From: Arthrobacter sp. SLBN-112
GTDB taxonomy: Bacteria; Actinomycetota; Actinomycetes; Actinomycetales; Micrococcaceae
Assembly (NCBI RefSeq): GCF_006715225.1
Contig: NZ_VFMU01000001.1
Location: forward strand, 806,001 to 870,000
DNA length: 64,000 bases
Reading direction: 5' to 3'
A program made the position numbers and the translations under genes. The notes under the pieces were generated by a model. That model was not told where the DNA came from and did not search any database. It worked only from the letters and a program-made list of their open reading frames with translations. The stretch's first letter is position 1, and each line of letters starts with the position of its first letter. Below, piece by piece: positions 9,601-17,487 of this stretch.

Positions 9601-10266
9601 GCCGATTTCGGAGCCCATGAGCATGGTTCCGGTGGTTTCGACCGTGACCTCGACGAAGATGGGGAGCCGGATGCCGCGGGACACGATGGCCTGCTTGCAG
9701 CCGTTGACGGCGGCCTTGGTCTGCAGGAGGTCCTGGCTGGTTTCGATGAGGAACGCGTCCGCGCCGCCGTCGATGAGGCCCTCGGCCTGCAGGGCGAAGG
9801 TCTGCTTGAGGTAGTCGTAGCTGGTGTGGCCGAGGCTGGGGAGCTTGGTCCCGGGGCCCATGGAGCCCAGGACCCAGCGCATGCGGCCGTCAGTTTTCTC
9901 TGCCGCTTCTGCCCGTTCGCGGGCGATCCGGGCCCCCTTCATGGCGAGCTCTTCGATCCGGTCGTCGATGCCGTAGTCCGAAAGGTTGGACCAGTTGGCG
10001 CCGAACGTGTTGGTTTCCACGGCGTCGATGCCGGTGGCGAAGTAGGCATCGTGGATGTCGGCGATGACGTCCGGCCGGGTGTCATTGAGGATCTCGTTGC
10101 AGCCCTCGAGGTTCTGGAAGTCCGTGTCGAGCTGCAGGTCACGGCCTTGAAGCATGGTGCCCATGGCGCCGTCGGCGATGACCACCCGGTGGTTCACGGC
10201 GTCCAGGAGTTCCTGGGAACGGGCGGGGCGGGGGACGGACTCGATGTCCAGTGCAAAACGAGGCAT
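6625..10266 (-). CDS. metH: Cobalamin-dependent methionine synthase
   Basis: A 1213-residue protein with the complete four-module architecture. Homocysteine S-methyltransferase module at about 15-330, with DGAMGTMLQ near the start and zinc ligands in GLNCATGPDEM and GGCCGTTPEH (about 305). Pterin (methyltetrahydrofolate) module at about 360-640. B12-binding module with DVHDIGKN (about 768), whose His is the lower cobalt ligand. C-terminal AdoMet reactivation domain at about 900-1213. It transfers the methyl group of 5-methyl-THF to homocysteine through methylcobalamin. The gene is monocistronic here. Upstream on the minus strand TTGAGG and AATAAT, 18 nt apart, form a plausible promoter near 10350-10380. 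No cobalamin riboswitch elements were seen. The putative B12-type ECF importer 2 kb away would be a logical partner. Confidence 0.97.
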   Translation of the reverse strand: MPRFALDIESVPRPARSQELLDAVNHRVVIADGAMGTMLQGRDLQLDTDFQNLEGCNEILNDTRPDVIADIHDAYFATGIDAVETNTFGANWSNLSDYGIDDRIEELAMKGARIARERAEAAEKTDGRMRWVLGSMGPGTKLPSLGHTSYDYLKQTFALQAEGLIDGGADAFLIETSQDLLQTKAAVNGCKQAIVSRGIRLPIFVEVTVETTGTMLMGSEIGAALTALEPLGVDAIGLNCATGPDEMSEHLRHLSKQSSVAIACMPNAGLPVLGANGAHYPLSPTELATAHEQFVREFGLGLVGGCCGTTPEHMAAVVERLAPFRAKAVVTNSGKPARIPEEREAGVASLYQHVNFDQESAYLAIGERTNANGSKAFRQAMLEERWDDCVDIAREQIRVGAHLLDVCIDYVGRDGVADIKEVVSRFASASTLPLVIDSTEPPVLQAGLELIGGRPVVNSVNYEDGDGANSRFARIMPLVKEHGTAVIALTINEEGQARTTEGKVAIASRLVDALVGEWGMRVEDIIVDCLTFPVATGQEETRRDGIETIEAIRQITTKYPGINTTLGVSNVSFGLNPAARVVLNSVFLHEAVQAGLTSGIIDAAKIVPLASLPEEQRKVALDLVWDRREYDADGNTTYDPLASMLDMFAGVDTAALKDQRAAELAALPTGARLERRIIDGEGKGLEADLDLARSEGMTPLGIINDHLLEGMKVVGERFGAGEMQLPFVLQSAEVMKNAVALLEPHMEKSDSSGKGTMVIATVRGDVHDIGKNLVDIILTNNGYKVVNIGIKQGIAEIMAAAEEHNADVIGMSGLLVKSTVVMKENLAELQSRGLAKKWPVILGGAALTRAYVEQDLAEQFDGVVRYAKDAFEGLSLMEPLVRVARGASPDDVGLPPLKKRIHKGGAKFTVTEPEAMPGRSDVVSDNPVPAPPFWGTRIVRGVSLHDYSAFLDERATFMGQWGLKPGRGEDGASYEELVEREGRPRLRYWLDRILGEGMLDASVAYGYFPVVSEGEQVVVLHHGEDRDGVLGQAGLLAPDGGSGGPIGTDRLRFDFPRQRRDRHLCLADFVKPRESGQIDVLPVQLVTAGSKIEEFTSKMFAANQYRDYYELNGLVMQLTEALAEFWHARIRKELGFSAEEPKETAGYFKLDYRGARFSLGYPACPDMEDRRKVTELLKPERMGVILSDELMLHPEQSTDAFVFHHPEAKYFKV

Positions 10267-10642
10267 CTAAACAGGTTACGTGTGGGGGCCGGAACGTTGC
10301 GCTGTGTGTCCGTGTACTACGGCGGGGGTGGATGCTTTGGGCCGTCGCCGCTGTGCGATTATTCCCTAGCTGCGCGTCTTCCCTCAATGCGTGGGGTTTG
10401 TCGATCCCAAATCTAGCAGACCAGGCCCTTGGTGAGAAGCCGGCCATCAGCGAACTCGGGCATGACTGCGATCGCTAATGCTTTTGCGGAACCTTGAGCG
10501 TTGGTCATCAGGGAATTGCCTGAGTCATGTGCACGCGGAGGACTACTAGTTTGGTTTGACCGCTGCGCGCACCTTTAGGCAACCAGAATCAGTGCGGCAT
10601 GTCTGCCAATTCAACTGGACCTTCACGGATAGTATTCGTTAC
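10267..10642. other. Divergent intergenic region, metH promoter and left border of accessory island
   Basis: Contains the likely metH promoter on the minus strand (TTGAGG, 18-nt spacer, AATAAT). On the plus strand it holds a possible -10 (TAGTAT) about 5 nt before the ATG region of the zinc-ribbon gene. Base composition drops visibly in the right half, marking the start of the AT-richer island. No RNA gene, repeat or integration site was recognised. Confidence 0.45.
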
Positions 10643-10843
10643 ATGCCAGATTTCCTGACCCTAAGCGACGCGGACTTGACCGAACTGGATCGAGCTCTCC
10701 GCAATGAGCGGTTACGTCGACGAGGAGCTTGGAAGCATTGTGAGAACTGCCAAGACCCATTCTTGGGCCGCGGTGACGCTCGCTTCTGTTCCACCCGGTG
10801 CCGCGTATCTGCTCACCGTTCCACGGAGCAGAGATCTCTATGA
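10643..10843 (+). CDS. Small zinc-ribbon / treble-clef protein (66 aa)
   Basis: MPDFLTLSDADLTELDRALR begins a short acidic helix, followed by a basic segment (NERLRRRGAWK) and a compact zinc site CENC...FCSTRC, with spacing C-x2-C-x12-C-x3-C. Such modules bind nucleic acid or mediate protein contacts. No Shine-Dalgarno precedes the ATG, so translation may be leaderless (a possible -10, TAGTAT, is very close). The stop overlaps the ATG of the DNA methylase by 4 nt (ATGA), indicating a two-gene unit. The coding frame is upheld by the intact four-cysteine motif. Possibly an accessory or regulatory subunit of the methylase; function not known. Confidence 0.6.
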   Translation: MPDFLTLSDADLTELDRALRNERLRRRGAWKHCENCQDPFLGRGDARFCSTRCRVSAHRSTEQRSL

Positions 10844-11746
10844 GCAATACGTTGACCGTGCTGGCCTCACGACGCTACGGCACGCTGTCACCTCTGCGCT
10901 ATCCAGGCGGTAAAGCTTCGTTGGCCGGATTCTTTGCTGATCTCATCCGAAACCTTGGACTTAGACAAGCCCGGTATGTCGAGCCTTACGCCGGCGGAGC
11001 AGGGGCTGGTATCGCGCTACTCCGGGAAGGCATTGTAGACCACCTCGTCATAAACGACATCGATCCCGCTGTCCATGCTTTCTGGCATTCAGTCGTAGAC
11101 AATAATTCCATATTTGTCGACTTGGTGAAGTCAACACCATTGTCCATCGTGGAATGGCAAAAGCAGCGCGAGATATCGGGCCGGGGACCAAGGAGACAAG
11201 CTCAGCTTAGGATTCGCGTTCTTCTTCCTCAACCGCACAAATCGCTCAGGGATATTGAACGCCGGCGTCATTGGTGGGCAAAAGCAAGACGGAAACTATA
11301 AAATAGATGCCCGATTCAACAAAGAAACCCTAGTCGAACGCCTTGAAACGATAGGCGCTTTGGCTGAGCGCATCACGGTCTCAGACTTGGATGGACGGAC
11401 TGTGATCCAGCACTACGGATGTGACAACACAACCTTCATGTATATAGACCCGCCCTACGTTGAAGCAGGGTCACGGCTATACCTGAATGCCTTTGACGGC
11501 CGTGACCACAAAGCATTAGCCTCGTCCGTCAAATCGGTGGAAGCGGCGCATTGGCTCATGACTTACGACACGGCGCCGTTGATCGAAAGCCTATACCGGG
11601 GGAACTTTCAGTGCAGGCTTGAAATCACATATTCAGCTCACCACCCAGGCAAAGCTGAGGAACTCTTAGTGGCATCCCCACTAGTTGGTAATGCCGTCAG
11701 GTCCCTCATGAAGCCAGCGGAACCGGCGGCCGCAAAAGGTGCCTGA
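10840..11746 (+). pseudogene. Dam/D12-class DNA adenine methylase, frameshifted
   Basis: The 5' part starts MSNTLTVLASRRYGTLSPLR with the AdoMet-binding motif LRYPGGKASLAGFF, then YVEPYAGGAGAGIALL and INDIDPAVHAFW. In this frame the sequence loses family character after QKQREI at about 11173. One frame over it resumes as YRAGDQGDKLSLGFAFFFLN, then RTNRSGILNAGVIGG and the catalytic motif YIDPPYVEAG (about 11450), to a stop at 11746. The shift is explained by loss of two bases or gain of one near GAGATATCGG (about 11168-11178). The intact product would be a class D12 N6-adenine methyltransferase of about 300 residues. The alternatives are a sequencing error or a recently inactivated gene. The 3' end overlaps the convergent ParB-like gene by 41 nt. 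Confidence 0.8.
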
Positions 11747-13208
11747 GTATCGGGCCAACCAGCTTCCATCCTTCACGTACATCCTCGGCTGATACTGCGG
11801 CATCTGAGCTGTGTACTACGAGGTTGAACCACTGGATGGACCCAGGCTTCTGGGCGCTGCCAGACTGAATGGAGTTGATGGTGTTACGCAAGGCCTTCAC
11901 ATTGCCATATGACTTGGACACTTGTGCAAAGACGGCGCTGAGCTCGCCAGACACGGGAGTCGACGAAGATTCGAAGTGAACTTTGACAGTCGACTCCAAC
12001 ACCGACCGAAGTAGGATTGCTGTCGCTGTCGGCAGGGTTGACAAAGTTATCCTTCTTAACTCGAAGTACCGCAACTTAAGGTTCAACGGAGCAGTTTCAT
12101 AGCCAAGACCGCTCAGATCCAAAGTGTCCCGCGTATCTGGATGATTTGGTCCCCGACTTGTAGCAGCCACCGCCCCAGGAACTGGCTGGGGCGAACTGAC
12201 AGGGTTCAAAGCGCCACTATGTCCGTGCTCAGCAGTCGAAGGCTTGGAAAAAGCCGGTGTAGCAGCTGGTGCTGAGGGCAAGTCTCCCACATGCACTGAA
12301 GTTGAATCATCGGCCCCAGACAGTTTTTCCAGTAAGTGCTGGTGTTCCGCGCTTTCCTTCTTAAATTCAAGGGAACGGGTATTCAACCGGCCGGCTCGGA
12401 ACTCACCAAGGAGAAACTCAAGTGCGCCTAGCTCACGCTTCGAGAGGTTCCCAGAAACTTTTTCCGGTGACAGCGTGGCCGGGACGAGACTCCCATCCTT
12501 GTTGAGAGCCACTCCGATGAAAGCGGCAATGTCCTTGTTTCGATAGGCGTACTCGAATGCAGACATGCGAAGATCGTCGCTGGCCGCATATTGGCGCAAA
12601 CTGTGATCGGAGAATGGCGCGGCAACCAAGAATCGTCGCACGACAGCCATCTTGATGAACCGAACGACGTTGACGCCTGGATACTGGGCTTTGACCCCCT
12701 CAACAGTGGTCTCTTCGTCAAGAAGGGAATAGTAAAAGGTAGCCTGCTGGTCCAGGCTCCACGGTTTTTTCGAAAGCCCGGTATGTAGCCGCGCGATGTG
12801 AGGTGCAGCCATGACCCGGTCCACGGCCACAAGCACACGAATGCGCTTGGGAAGATTTTGCGCTTCGACGGCATACCGTTTGAGGAGTGTCCGGACCTCT
12901 TGCTCATGACCAGGGATGAGTGTTGGGTCGTTCAGCGCCTTCAGGGCACTAACCCGGCGGTTGCCCTCGAGGACGGTGTACTTGGTTTTGCCGGATCCGA
13001 CGTCTTCAGCGATGACAATGGGTACCTCGTTGTCGAAGTACCCATCCCGAAGGATTAACAGTGCGGCTCCCATGACGTTTTCTGAAGCGAAGAGGTACTT
13101 CAGCGCACTTGCTTCGTCACCGCGCTTGGTTGGAATTCTATAGTTTTCGAGATCGAGGCTTAGGTCGTCTACGTCGACCTCCACCATGGGTAACTGCTCG
13201 TACGCCAT
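11706..13208 (-). CDS. ParB/Srx-fold protein with C-terminal domain of unknown function
   Basis: ATG at 13208 (MAYEQLPMVEVDVDDLSLDL) has GGAAGG 7-12 nt upstream; a TTG eight codons earlier is the alternative. The N-terminal ~150 residues are ParB/sulfiredoxin-like: DLENYRIP, a segment entering a beta strand (VPIVIAED), then the key VLEGNRRVSAL at about residue 80. In this superfamily the ExxRR motif binds nucleotide (CTP or ATP) or supports nuclease activity. A linker rich in Ser/Pro/Ala (about 315-385) leads to a C-terminal helical domain (SVLESTVKVHFESS...NTINSIQSG) with no function I recognise. It is not a chromosomal partition ParB: no parA neighbour and no conventional ParB helix-turn-helix. 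It is the last gene of the minus-strand island set. Confidence 0.75.
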   Translation of the reverse strand: MAYEQLPMVEVDVDDLSLDLENYRIPTKRGDEASALKYLFASENVMGAALLILRDGYFDNEVPIVIAEDVGSGKTKYTVLEGNRRVSALKALNDPTLIPGHEQEVRTLLKRYAVEAQNLPKRIRVLVAVDRVMAAPHIARLHTGLSKKPWSLDQQATFYYSLLDEETTVEGVKAQYPGVNVVRFIKMAVVRRFLVAAPFSDHSLRQYAASDDLRMSAFEYAYRNKDIAAFIGVALNKDGSLVPATLSPEKVSGNLSKRELGALEFLLGEFRAGRLNTRSLEFKKESAEHQHLLEKLSGADDSTSVHVGDLPSAPAATPAFSKPSTAEHGHSGALNPVSSPQPVPGAVAATSRGPNHPDTRDTLDLSGLGYETAPLNLKLRYFELRRITLSTLPTATAILLRSVLESTVKVHFESSSTPVSGELSAVFAQVSKSYGNVKALRNTINSIQSGSAQKPGSIQWFNLVVHSSDAAVSAEDVREGWKLVGPILRHLLRPPVPLAS

Positions 13209-13321
13209 GCCCTGCCTTCCAATGATTCGCAATTCCTCGCTACGTACTACTCCATCGAGGGGCCGCGGGAGTTGCCATTTTCCTACCGTAGTGCCCTTGG
13301 GGTGATGGGTCGACGAACAGA

Positions 13322-13771
13322 CTAATCAGTCGCAGCCGTGAGTCGTGCCAGTAGATCGTCACCGAGGGCCTTGTGCAGTGAATTTATCCAGACCGCGCTT
13401 CCTGCCCCGAGCCCAATGAAGTCAGTGATCCTGTCGTCCCAATAGTTCCTCTGAAAGTGAAAAACCCCATTTCGAAAACGCCTCAGAGAACCCAGATTTT
13501 CGGAATTGGACAGCAGTATTTCTACTTTTGGACTTGAAAGCGATAGTTCTAGCCAGCCCTCGGCAACGACGTACAGGCTCCCATACCAAAGGCTTAGGTA
13601 TGCAAATTGCTGAACCCAGTCGCTGTCTGCTGGTCCCGAAGCTAAGCCAAACTCCTCCGCGCGCGATCGATATAGCCGCCTTAGAGTTGAAGCGTTCAGA
13701 AAGTACCTGTGCAGCGAATGCACTCGCCGCAAATACTCGATGCGCTCATTCGCATCGGCTTTATCGCTCAT
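13322..13771 (-). CDS. HEPN-like hypothetical protein
   Basis: ATG at 13771 (MSDKADANERIEYLRRVHSL) is preceded by GGTGGAG at a good distance; a TTG 12 codons upstream is less likely. The 149-residue, mostly helical protein carries RNGVFH at about residue 100 in the context LRRFRNGVFHFQRNYW. This matches the R-x4-6-H signature of HEPN-fold ribonucleases or nucleic-acid-binding proteins, many of which are toxins or effectors in defence systems. The WVQQFAYLSLWYGSLYVVAEGW segment would be the preceding long helices. It lies 113 nt upstream of the ParB-like gene and in the same direction. HEPN assignment is by motif only. Confidence 0.6.
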   Translation of the reverse strand: MSDKADANERIEYLRRVHSLHRYFLNASTLRRLYRSRAEEFGLASGPADSDWVQQFAYLSLWYGSLYVVAEGWLELSLSSPKVEILLSNSENLGSLRRFRNGVFHFQRNYWDDRITDFIGLGAGSAVWINSLHKALGDDLLARLTAATD

Positions 13772-13951
13772 ACGTCGGACTCCACCAACTGATAAATTGG
13801 AAACCAAAAACCGACATCCAGACTGGACCCCAGCTCGGAGCAGATTTAATTGGCATTGATTCCCTTACCACTTACGTAACCCAGACTCAAGATAGCGACC
13901 TTCTTCTGCAGGATCGACAAACACGATCCACAGTTACTCTAAAAGCACGAA

Positions 13952-15049
13952 TCACATTGCCAACTTCTCAACAAACCGACGCCATCGAACGAGCTTAGCT
14001 AATTCTAGAACCAATATCTCATCATCAGCATCAAGCATCATGGAATTTGTCCGAAAAGACCGTGTCGCCACAAGATCGGTCATTCTTAGCCTATCAATCA
14101 CAAGGCCGTAAATGCGTTCGTCCCGAACAGCTTCCGCGTGGGCAATTTCTTCAAATGGCGTATCACGTGATGGCTTACAATTCTCGTGCGCAGGAAACGG
14201 AATAAACATAGAGTGCAAATACTCGCGAGACGGCTTAACCGAAAACCATTCCATGAAGTACGGATCTATGTATGATCGCAACGGCTTTTCGCGCCAGTTG
14301 CTACCCGAAGCCACCTGGCCGTAAAGGATTACGGATCCAGGCGCACGTCCGGCCAACTTTTTCCAAACAATTAGATCGACAGTCCCATCCTTTTCCGAAT
14401 CGGAACTCCATCCAGGGTCCTTCGCATGCAACTCACCTAAGTTCAATTTCGAAGAAGCAACCTTGATTGCTTGGCGCATGGTGGAAGTGTTGTCCGGACG
14501 CGGCCAGCCCATCCAGTACGCGCTGCCTCCAAGGATCTCCGGCGCCGCGAGGTAGGCCATCATCTGAAAATGTTTCGCGATCTCCCGATATTCCGGCTTT
14601 AGATGGTGGAGGCTTATGTACTTGTACTTTATAGACGAGATTAAAAGGCAGGAGAGGTAACAGTACTGAGCCGGCTTGGCAGCACCGTCCTTGGCTGATT
14701 CGTAAGATACGATCCACGATGTTCCGACGGCAGAAATTGAGAAAGGATAGTTGATTCCGAGAATCTCGCTACGATACTCAATTTCTTGAAGAGCCCGGTC
14801 TGCCATGTTCTCTGCGCGTTCGTCAAGGATGTGCCTGGCACCCTCCCCGTCGCGCTCATCATCCTCGTCGTAGCCGAGGTCCTCGTCGTCCTCATCGAAA
14901 GCTGGCTCGTCCAGCGTGGATACGGCCCTCAGAAACTGGCCCTTACTTATGCGCCCAACCGGCGATATGAGAGCACATAGCTCTACCCAGTCCGCCAGTC
15001 GACTCCGCGTATCAGTCGGAGAATAGGCACTAATCGGCATTCTCATCCT
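13952..15049 (-). CDS. Hypothetical protein, possible PD-(D/E)xK-type nuclease
   Basis: ATG at 15049 (MRMPISAYSPTDTRSRLADW) overlaps the 3' end of the upstream ParB-like gene by 20 nt and follows CTGAGG; a second in-frame ATG is two codons later. 365 residues. An acidic stretch (DEDDEDLGYDEDDERDGE) lies at about 53-70. Around residues 220-250 the pattern DGTVDLIVWKKL ... VILYGQVASGSNW resembles the core of PD-(D/E)xK restriction-type nucleases: Asp on one strand, then Q-x-A/K on the next followed by G-x-NW. The usual Lys is replaced by Ala, so activity is uncertain. It could equally be a degenerate nuclease-fold sensor. It is translationally coupled to the upstream ParB-like protein. Confidence 0.55.
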   Translation of the reverse strand, partial: RMRMPISAYSPTDTRSRLADWVELCALISPVGRISKGQFLRAVSTLDEPAFDEDDEDLGYDEDDERDGEGARHILDERAENMADRALQEIEYRSEILGINYPFSISAVGTSWIVSYESAKDGAAKPAQYCYLSCLLISSIKYKYISLHHLKPEYREIAKHFQMMAYLAAPEILGGSAYWMGWPRPDNTSTMRQAIKVASSKLNLGELHAKDPGWSSDSEKDGTVDLIVWKKLAGRAPGSVILYGQVASGSNWREKPLRSYIDPYFMEWFSVKPSREYLHSMFIPFPAHENCKPSRDTPFEEIAHAEAVRDERIYGLVIDRLRMTDLVATRSFRTNSMMLDADDEILVLELAKLVRWRRFVEKLAM

Positions 15050-16094
15050 CAGGCTGCCAAGCTCTAACTGTTGAATGGAGAACACGTGCGGACTTGCTAA
15101 TGCTTTCGGTGGCAATTACTAGGTCTTTATCTCCGTCGTAGCTACCGCTGAGCCGTAACGCTTCCTCCACATCTTGCACTAACTTATAGACCAACTGTGA
15201 AAACTTTGCCCCTTTGTCCTCAGCTACGTCATACGCGCGATTGAGATTACGTGTTGCCTCAAGGGTGGCAAGTGCTGCCTTATTTCCTAGAACTTGAACG
15301 AGCCGCCCTAAATCAGGATTCTGACTTTGAACTATCGCTGGTTCCTCACCTTGGCCGTAAAGCCAAGATGTAAGTTGGCGTAGCTTGGGAATCTGTGGAG
15401 CAGGTACCGGCGCCTGCGTCAAAAGACCCTCTGCGACGTCTGGTAGACCGAGGTACTCTCGTGTTGCGGGCCGAGAAAGCGCCGTGTACAAGTGCGAAAA
15501 GGCGAATGTTCGGCGAGAGATGGCCTCACGGTCAAAACCTTCATCTTCGGCTTGCTGGAGCACTTTCCACCCATTGACCAGGCGGCTTATGGTGTTGTGA
15601 TTGTCGCCCAGTCGCTGACTGACCATATCGATCTCGCCGCCGTCTTCAAGCCATTCCGCCGCATACCTAGCTTTGGCCAATGAGTCCCATTTGAAGGCAC
15701 CATTGATGTGCTTGAAGCCAATGAAGTCTCGAGCATCCTTTTTGGACTCAACCAAGCGAACGCGAACAAACGGTGGGCGCGCTAAGGGATTCAGAGGTTC
15801 AGGCAGTGAAACTCCGAGGGATACTGCGAGTCGAGGGTCATTTATGAGGCGAAGCGCTGCCAAACGCCGATTACCCTCGATCACGATGTTGGATGACTTG
15901 AGGACAATTAGTGGCTCGTAGTCGTACCAGCCGGATGTGCCAATCGACTGCACAAGTTCAGAAACGTCAGCATGGTTAGCCAAATACTCGATTGCCTCAA
16001 GTTCAGTTTCAAACTTAGCATCCGGCATTCTGGGATTCTCTAAGTCCAGACGCAACTCTGAGGGATCCTTGGGGACGTCTTCATTCACTTGCAT
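15030..16094 (-). CDS. ParB/Srx-fold DNA-binding protein, first gene of island operon
   Basis: ATG at 16094 (MQVNEDVPKDPSELRLDLEN) with AGGA just upstream; an in-frame TTG at 16172 is possible, but a likely -10 (TATATACT, about 16126-16133) falls inside that extension. 354 residues. The ParB/sulfiredoxin-like domain has SGWYDYEPLIVL and the nucleotide motif VIEGNRRLAAL at about residue 73. A helix-turn-helix-like segment follows (DMVSQRLGDNHNTISRLVNG, about 153-172), as in ParB proteins. The remainder is helical (KLRQLTSWLYG...LVQDVEEALRLSG). The two ParB-like proteins of this island share the DLEN.R.P opening and EGNRR motif but are not close copies. It is probably a nucleotide-dependent DNA-binding or nuclease component acting with the coupled downstream gene. 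Confidence 0.75.
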   Translation of the reverse strand: MQVNEDVPKDPSELRLDLENPRMPDAKFETELEAIEYLANHADVSELVQSIGTSGWYDYEPLIVLKSSNIVIEGNRRLAALRLINDPRLAVSLGVSLPEPLNPLARPPFVRVRLVESKKDARDFIGFKHINGAFKWDSLAKARYAAEWLEDGGEIDMVSQRLGDNHNTISRLVNGWKVLQQAEDEGFDREAISRRTFAFSHLYTALSRPATREYLGLPDVAEGLLTQAPVPAPQIPKLRQLTSWLYGQGEEPAIVQSQNPDLGRLVQVLGNKAALATLEATRNLNRAYDVAEDKGAKFSQLVYKLVQDVEEALRLSGSYDGDKDLVIATESISKSARVLHSTVRAWQPEDENAD

Positions 16095-16247
16095 GTCCTC
16101 GATCCGTTGTTGACTTCCTCGGAGTATATACAAAGCTGCGGTGCCAGAGGGGACAGTGGCTAGCTCGCGCAATGGTGCTATGCCTTCTGTGTGTCCAGAT
16201 GACCGGGTCGCGGGATGAGTCCCTCTATGGCCCGAGACTACTCGTCC

Positions 16248-17479
16248 CTAAACCTCCGCCGCAGGAGCAGCGAACTGCGCCTCGTACAACCGCGCGTAAG
16301 CCCCACCCACGGCCAGCAGTGAACCGTGCGTGCCCTGCTCCACGATCTGGCCGGCCTCCATCACCAGGATGAGGTCGGCGTCGCGGATGGTGGACAGACG
16401 ATGGGCAATAACAAAGGAAGTCCGGTCCGACCGCAAAGCGCTCATTGCCTTCTGCACCAATACCTCGGTCCGGGTGTCCACGGAAGAGGTCGCCTCATCC
16501 AGGATCAGCACAGACGGCCGGGCCAGGAACGCCCGCGCGATCGTCAGCAACTGCTTCTCGCCCGCGGACACGTTGGAGCCCTCGTCCTCCAGCACCGTGT
16601 CGTACCCCTCGGGCAGTGACCGCACGAACCGGTCCACGTACGTCGCCCGCGCCGCCTCCAAAATTTCGGCTTCAGTTGCCGAAGGCCGGCCGTACGCGAT
16701 GTTGTCCCGGATGGTCCCGCCGAACAGCCACGTATCCTGCAGCACCATCCCCAGCCGCGAGCGCAGCTCGCGCCGCGGCACCGAGGTGACGTCCACGCCG
16801 TCGAGCGTTATCCGCCCCGCATCCAGCTCGTAGAACCGCATCATCAGGTTCACCAGCGTAGTCTTGCCCGCGCCGGTGGGCCCGACAATCGCCACCGTCT
16901 GCCCCGGCTCCGCCACCAGGGAAAGCCCGGAGATCAGCGGCTTGTCCGGCGAATACGAGAACGACACATCCTCGAACACCAGCCGCCTCCGCCCAAACAC
17001 CGGTCCAGAAGAAGGAGCAGGCTCAACAGATTCCTCCTCCTCATCCAGCAGCTCAAACACCCGCTCCGTCGAAGCCCCCCGGACTGCAGCAGGTTGGCCA
17101 TGGACCCCAGCTGCGCCAGCGGCTGCGTTAACTGCCGCGAGTACTGGAGAACGCCTGCACATCACCCAACTGCATCGCGTCGGACGTCACCTGCAGCCCG
17201 CCCACCACGGCGATCCTCACGTACACCAGGTTTCCGATGAACGTCATGGCCGGCATGATCAGCCCGGAAATGAACTGCGCCCCGAAGCTCGCCTCATACA
17301 GTTCGGCATTCTTCTGCCGGAACCGCTCCCCCACCTCCTGCTGCCCGCCGAACACCTTCACCAGCGCATGCCCGGTGTACGTCTCCTCGATCTGCCCGTT
17401 CAGCTCGCCCGTGTTCTTCCACTGCTGCACGAACAACTTCTGCGAGCGCTTGGCAATCAGCGCAGTGACCCTGAGCTAA
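16248..17479 (-). pseudogene. ABC exporter (TMD-NBD) remnant, 5'-truncated, two frameshifts
   Basis: The minus strand encodes the C-terminal part of a heterodimeric multidrug/lipid exporter half: ALIAKRSQKLFVQQW, then IEETYTGHALVKVFGG and a membrane segment (FISGLIMPAMTFIGNLVYV). The nucleotide-binding domain follows with Walker [11 protein letters not shown]-loop LQDTWLFGG, signature NVSAGEKQ, Walker [13 protein letters not shown] and IAHRLSTI. The frame breaks near 17145 (GDVQAF then out-of-frame [20 protein letters not shown]) and again near 17077, where six Gs precede CTTCGACGG. Each break fits a one-base deletion. Homology stops near 17479, next to the LLM gene stop, so roughly the first 280 codons are missing. 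The NBD segment 16248-17165 remains open but is unlikely to be functional. Confidence 0.85.
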
Positions 17480-17487
17480 GGCAGCTG

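Noticed and set aside
10267..10400. Cobalamin riboswitch upstream of metH
   Set aside because: I looked for the B12-box core and surrounding helices on the minus strand and found none; only a plausible promoter is present.
11706..16094. Chromosomal or plasmid partition locus based on ParB-like proteins
   Set aside because: No ParA ATPase, no parS-like palindromes, and two dissimilar ParB-fold proteins together with HEPN and nuclease-like genes; a partition role is unlikely.
16173..16247. Hammerhead-ribozyme-like sequence near GGATGAGTCCC
   Set aside because: The CUGAUGA and GAAA cores and three flanking helices are not all present; only a small hairpin can be drawn.
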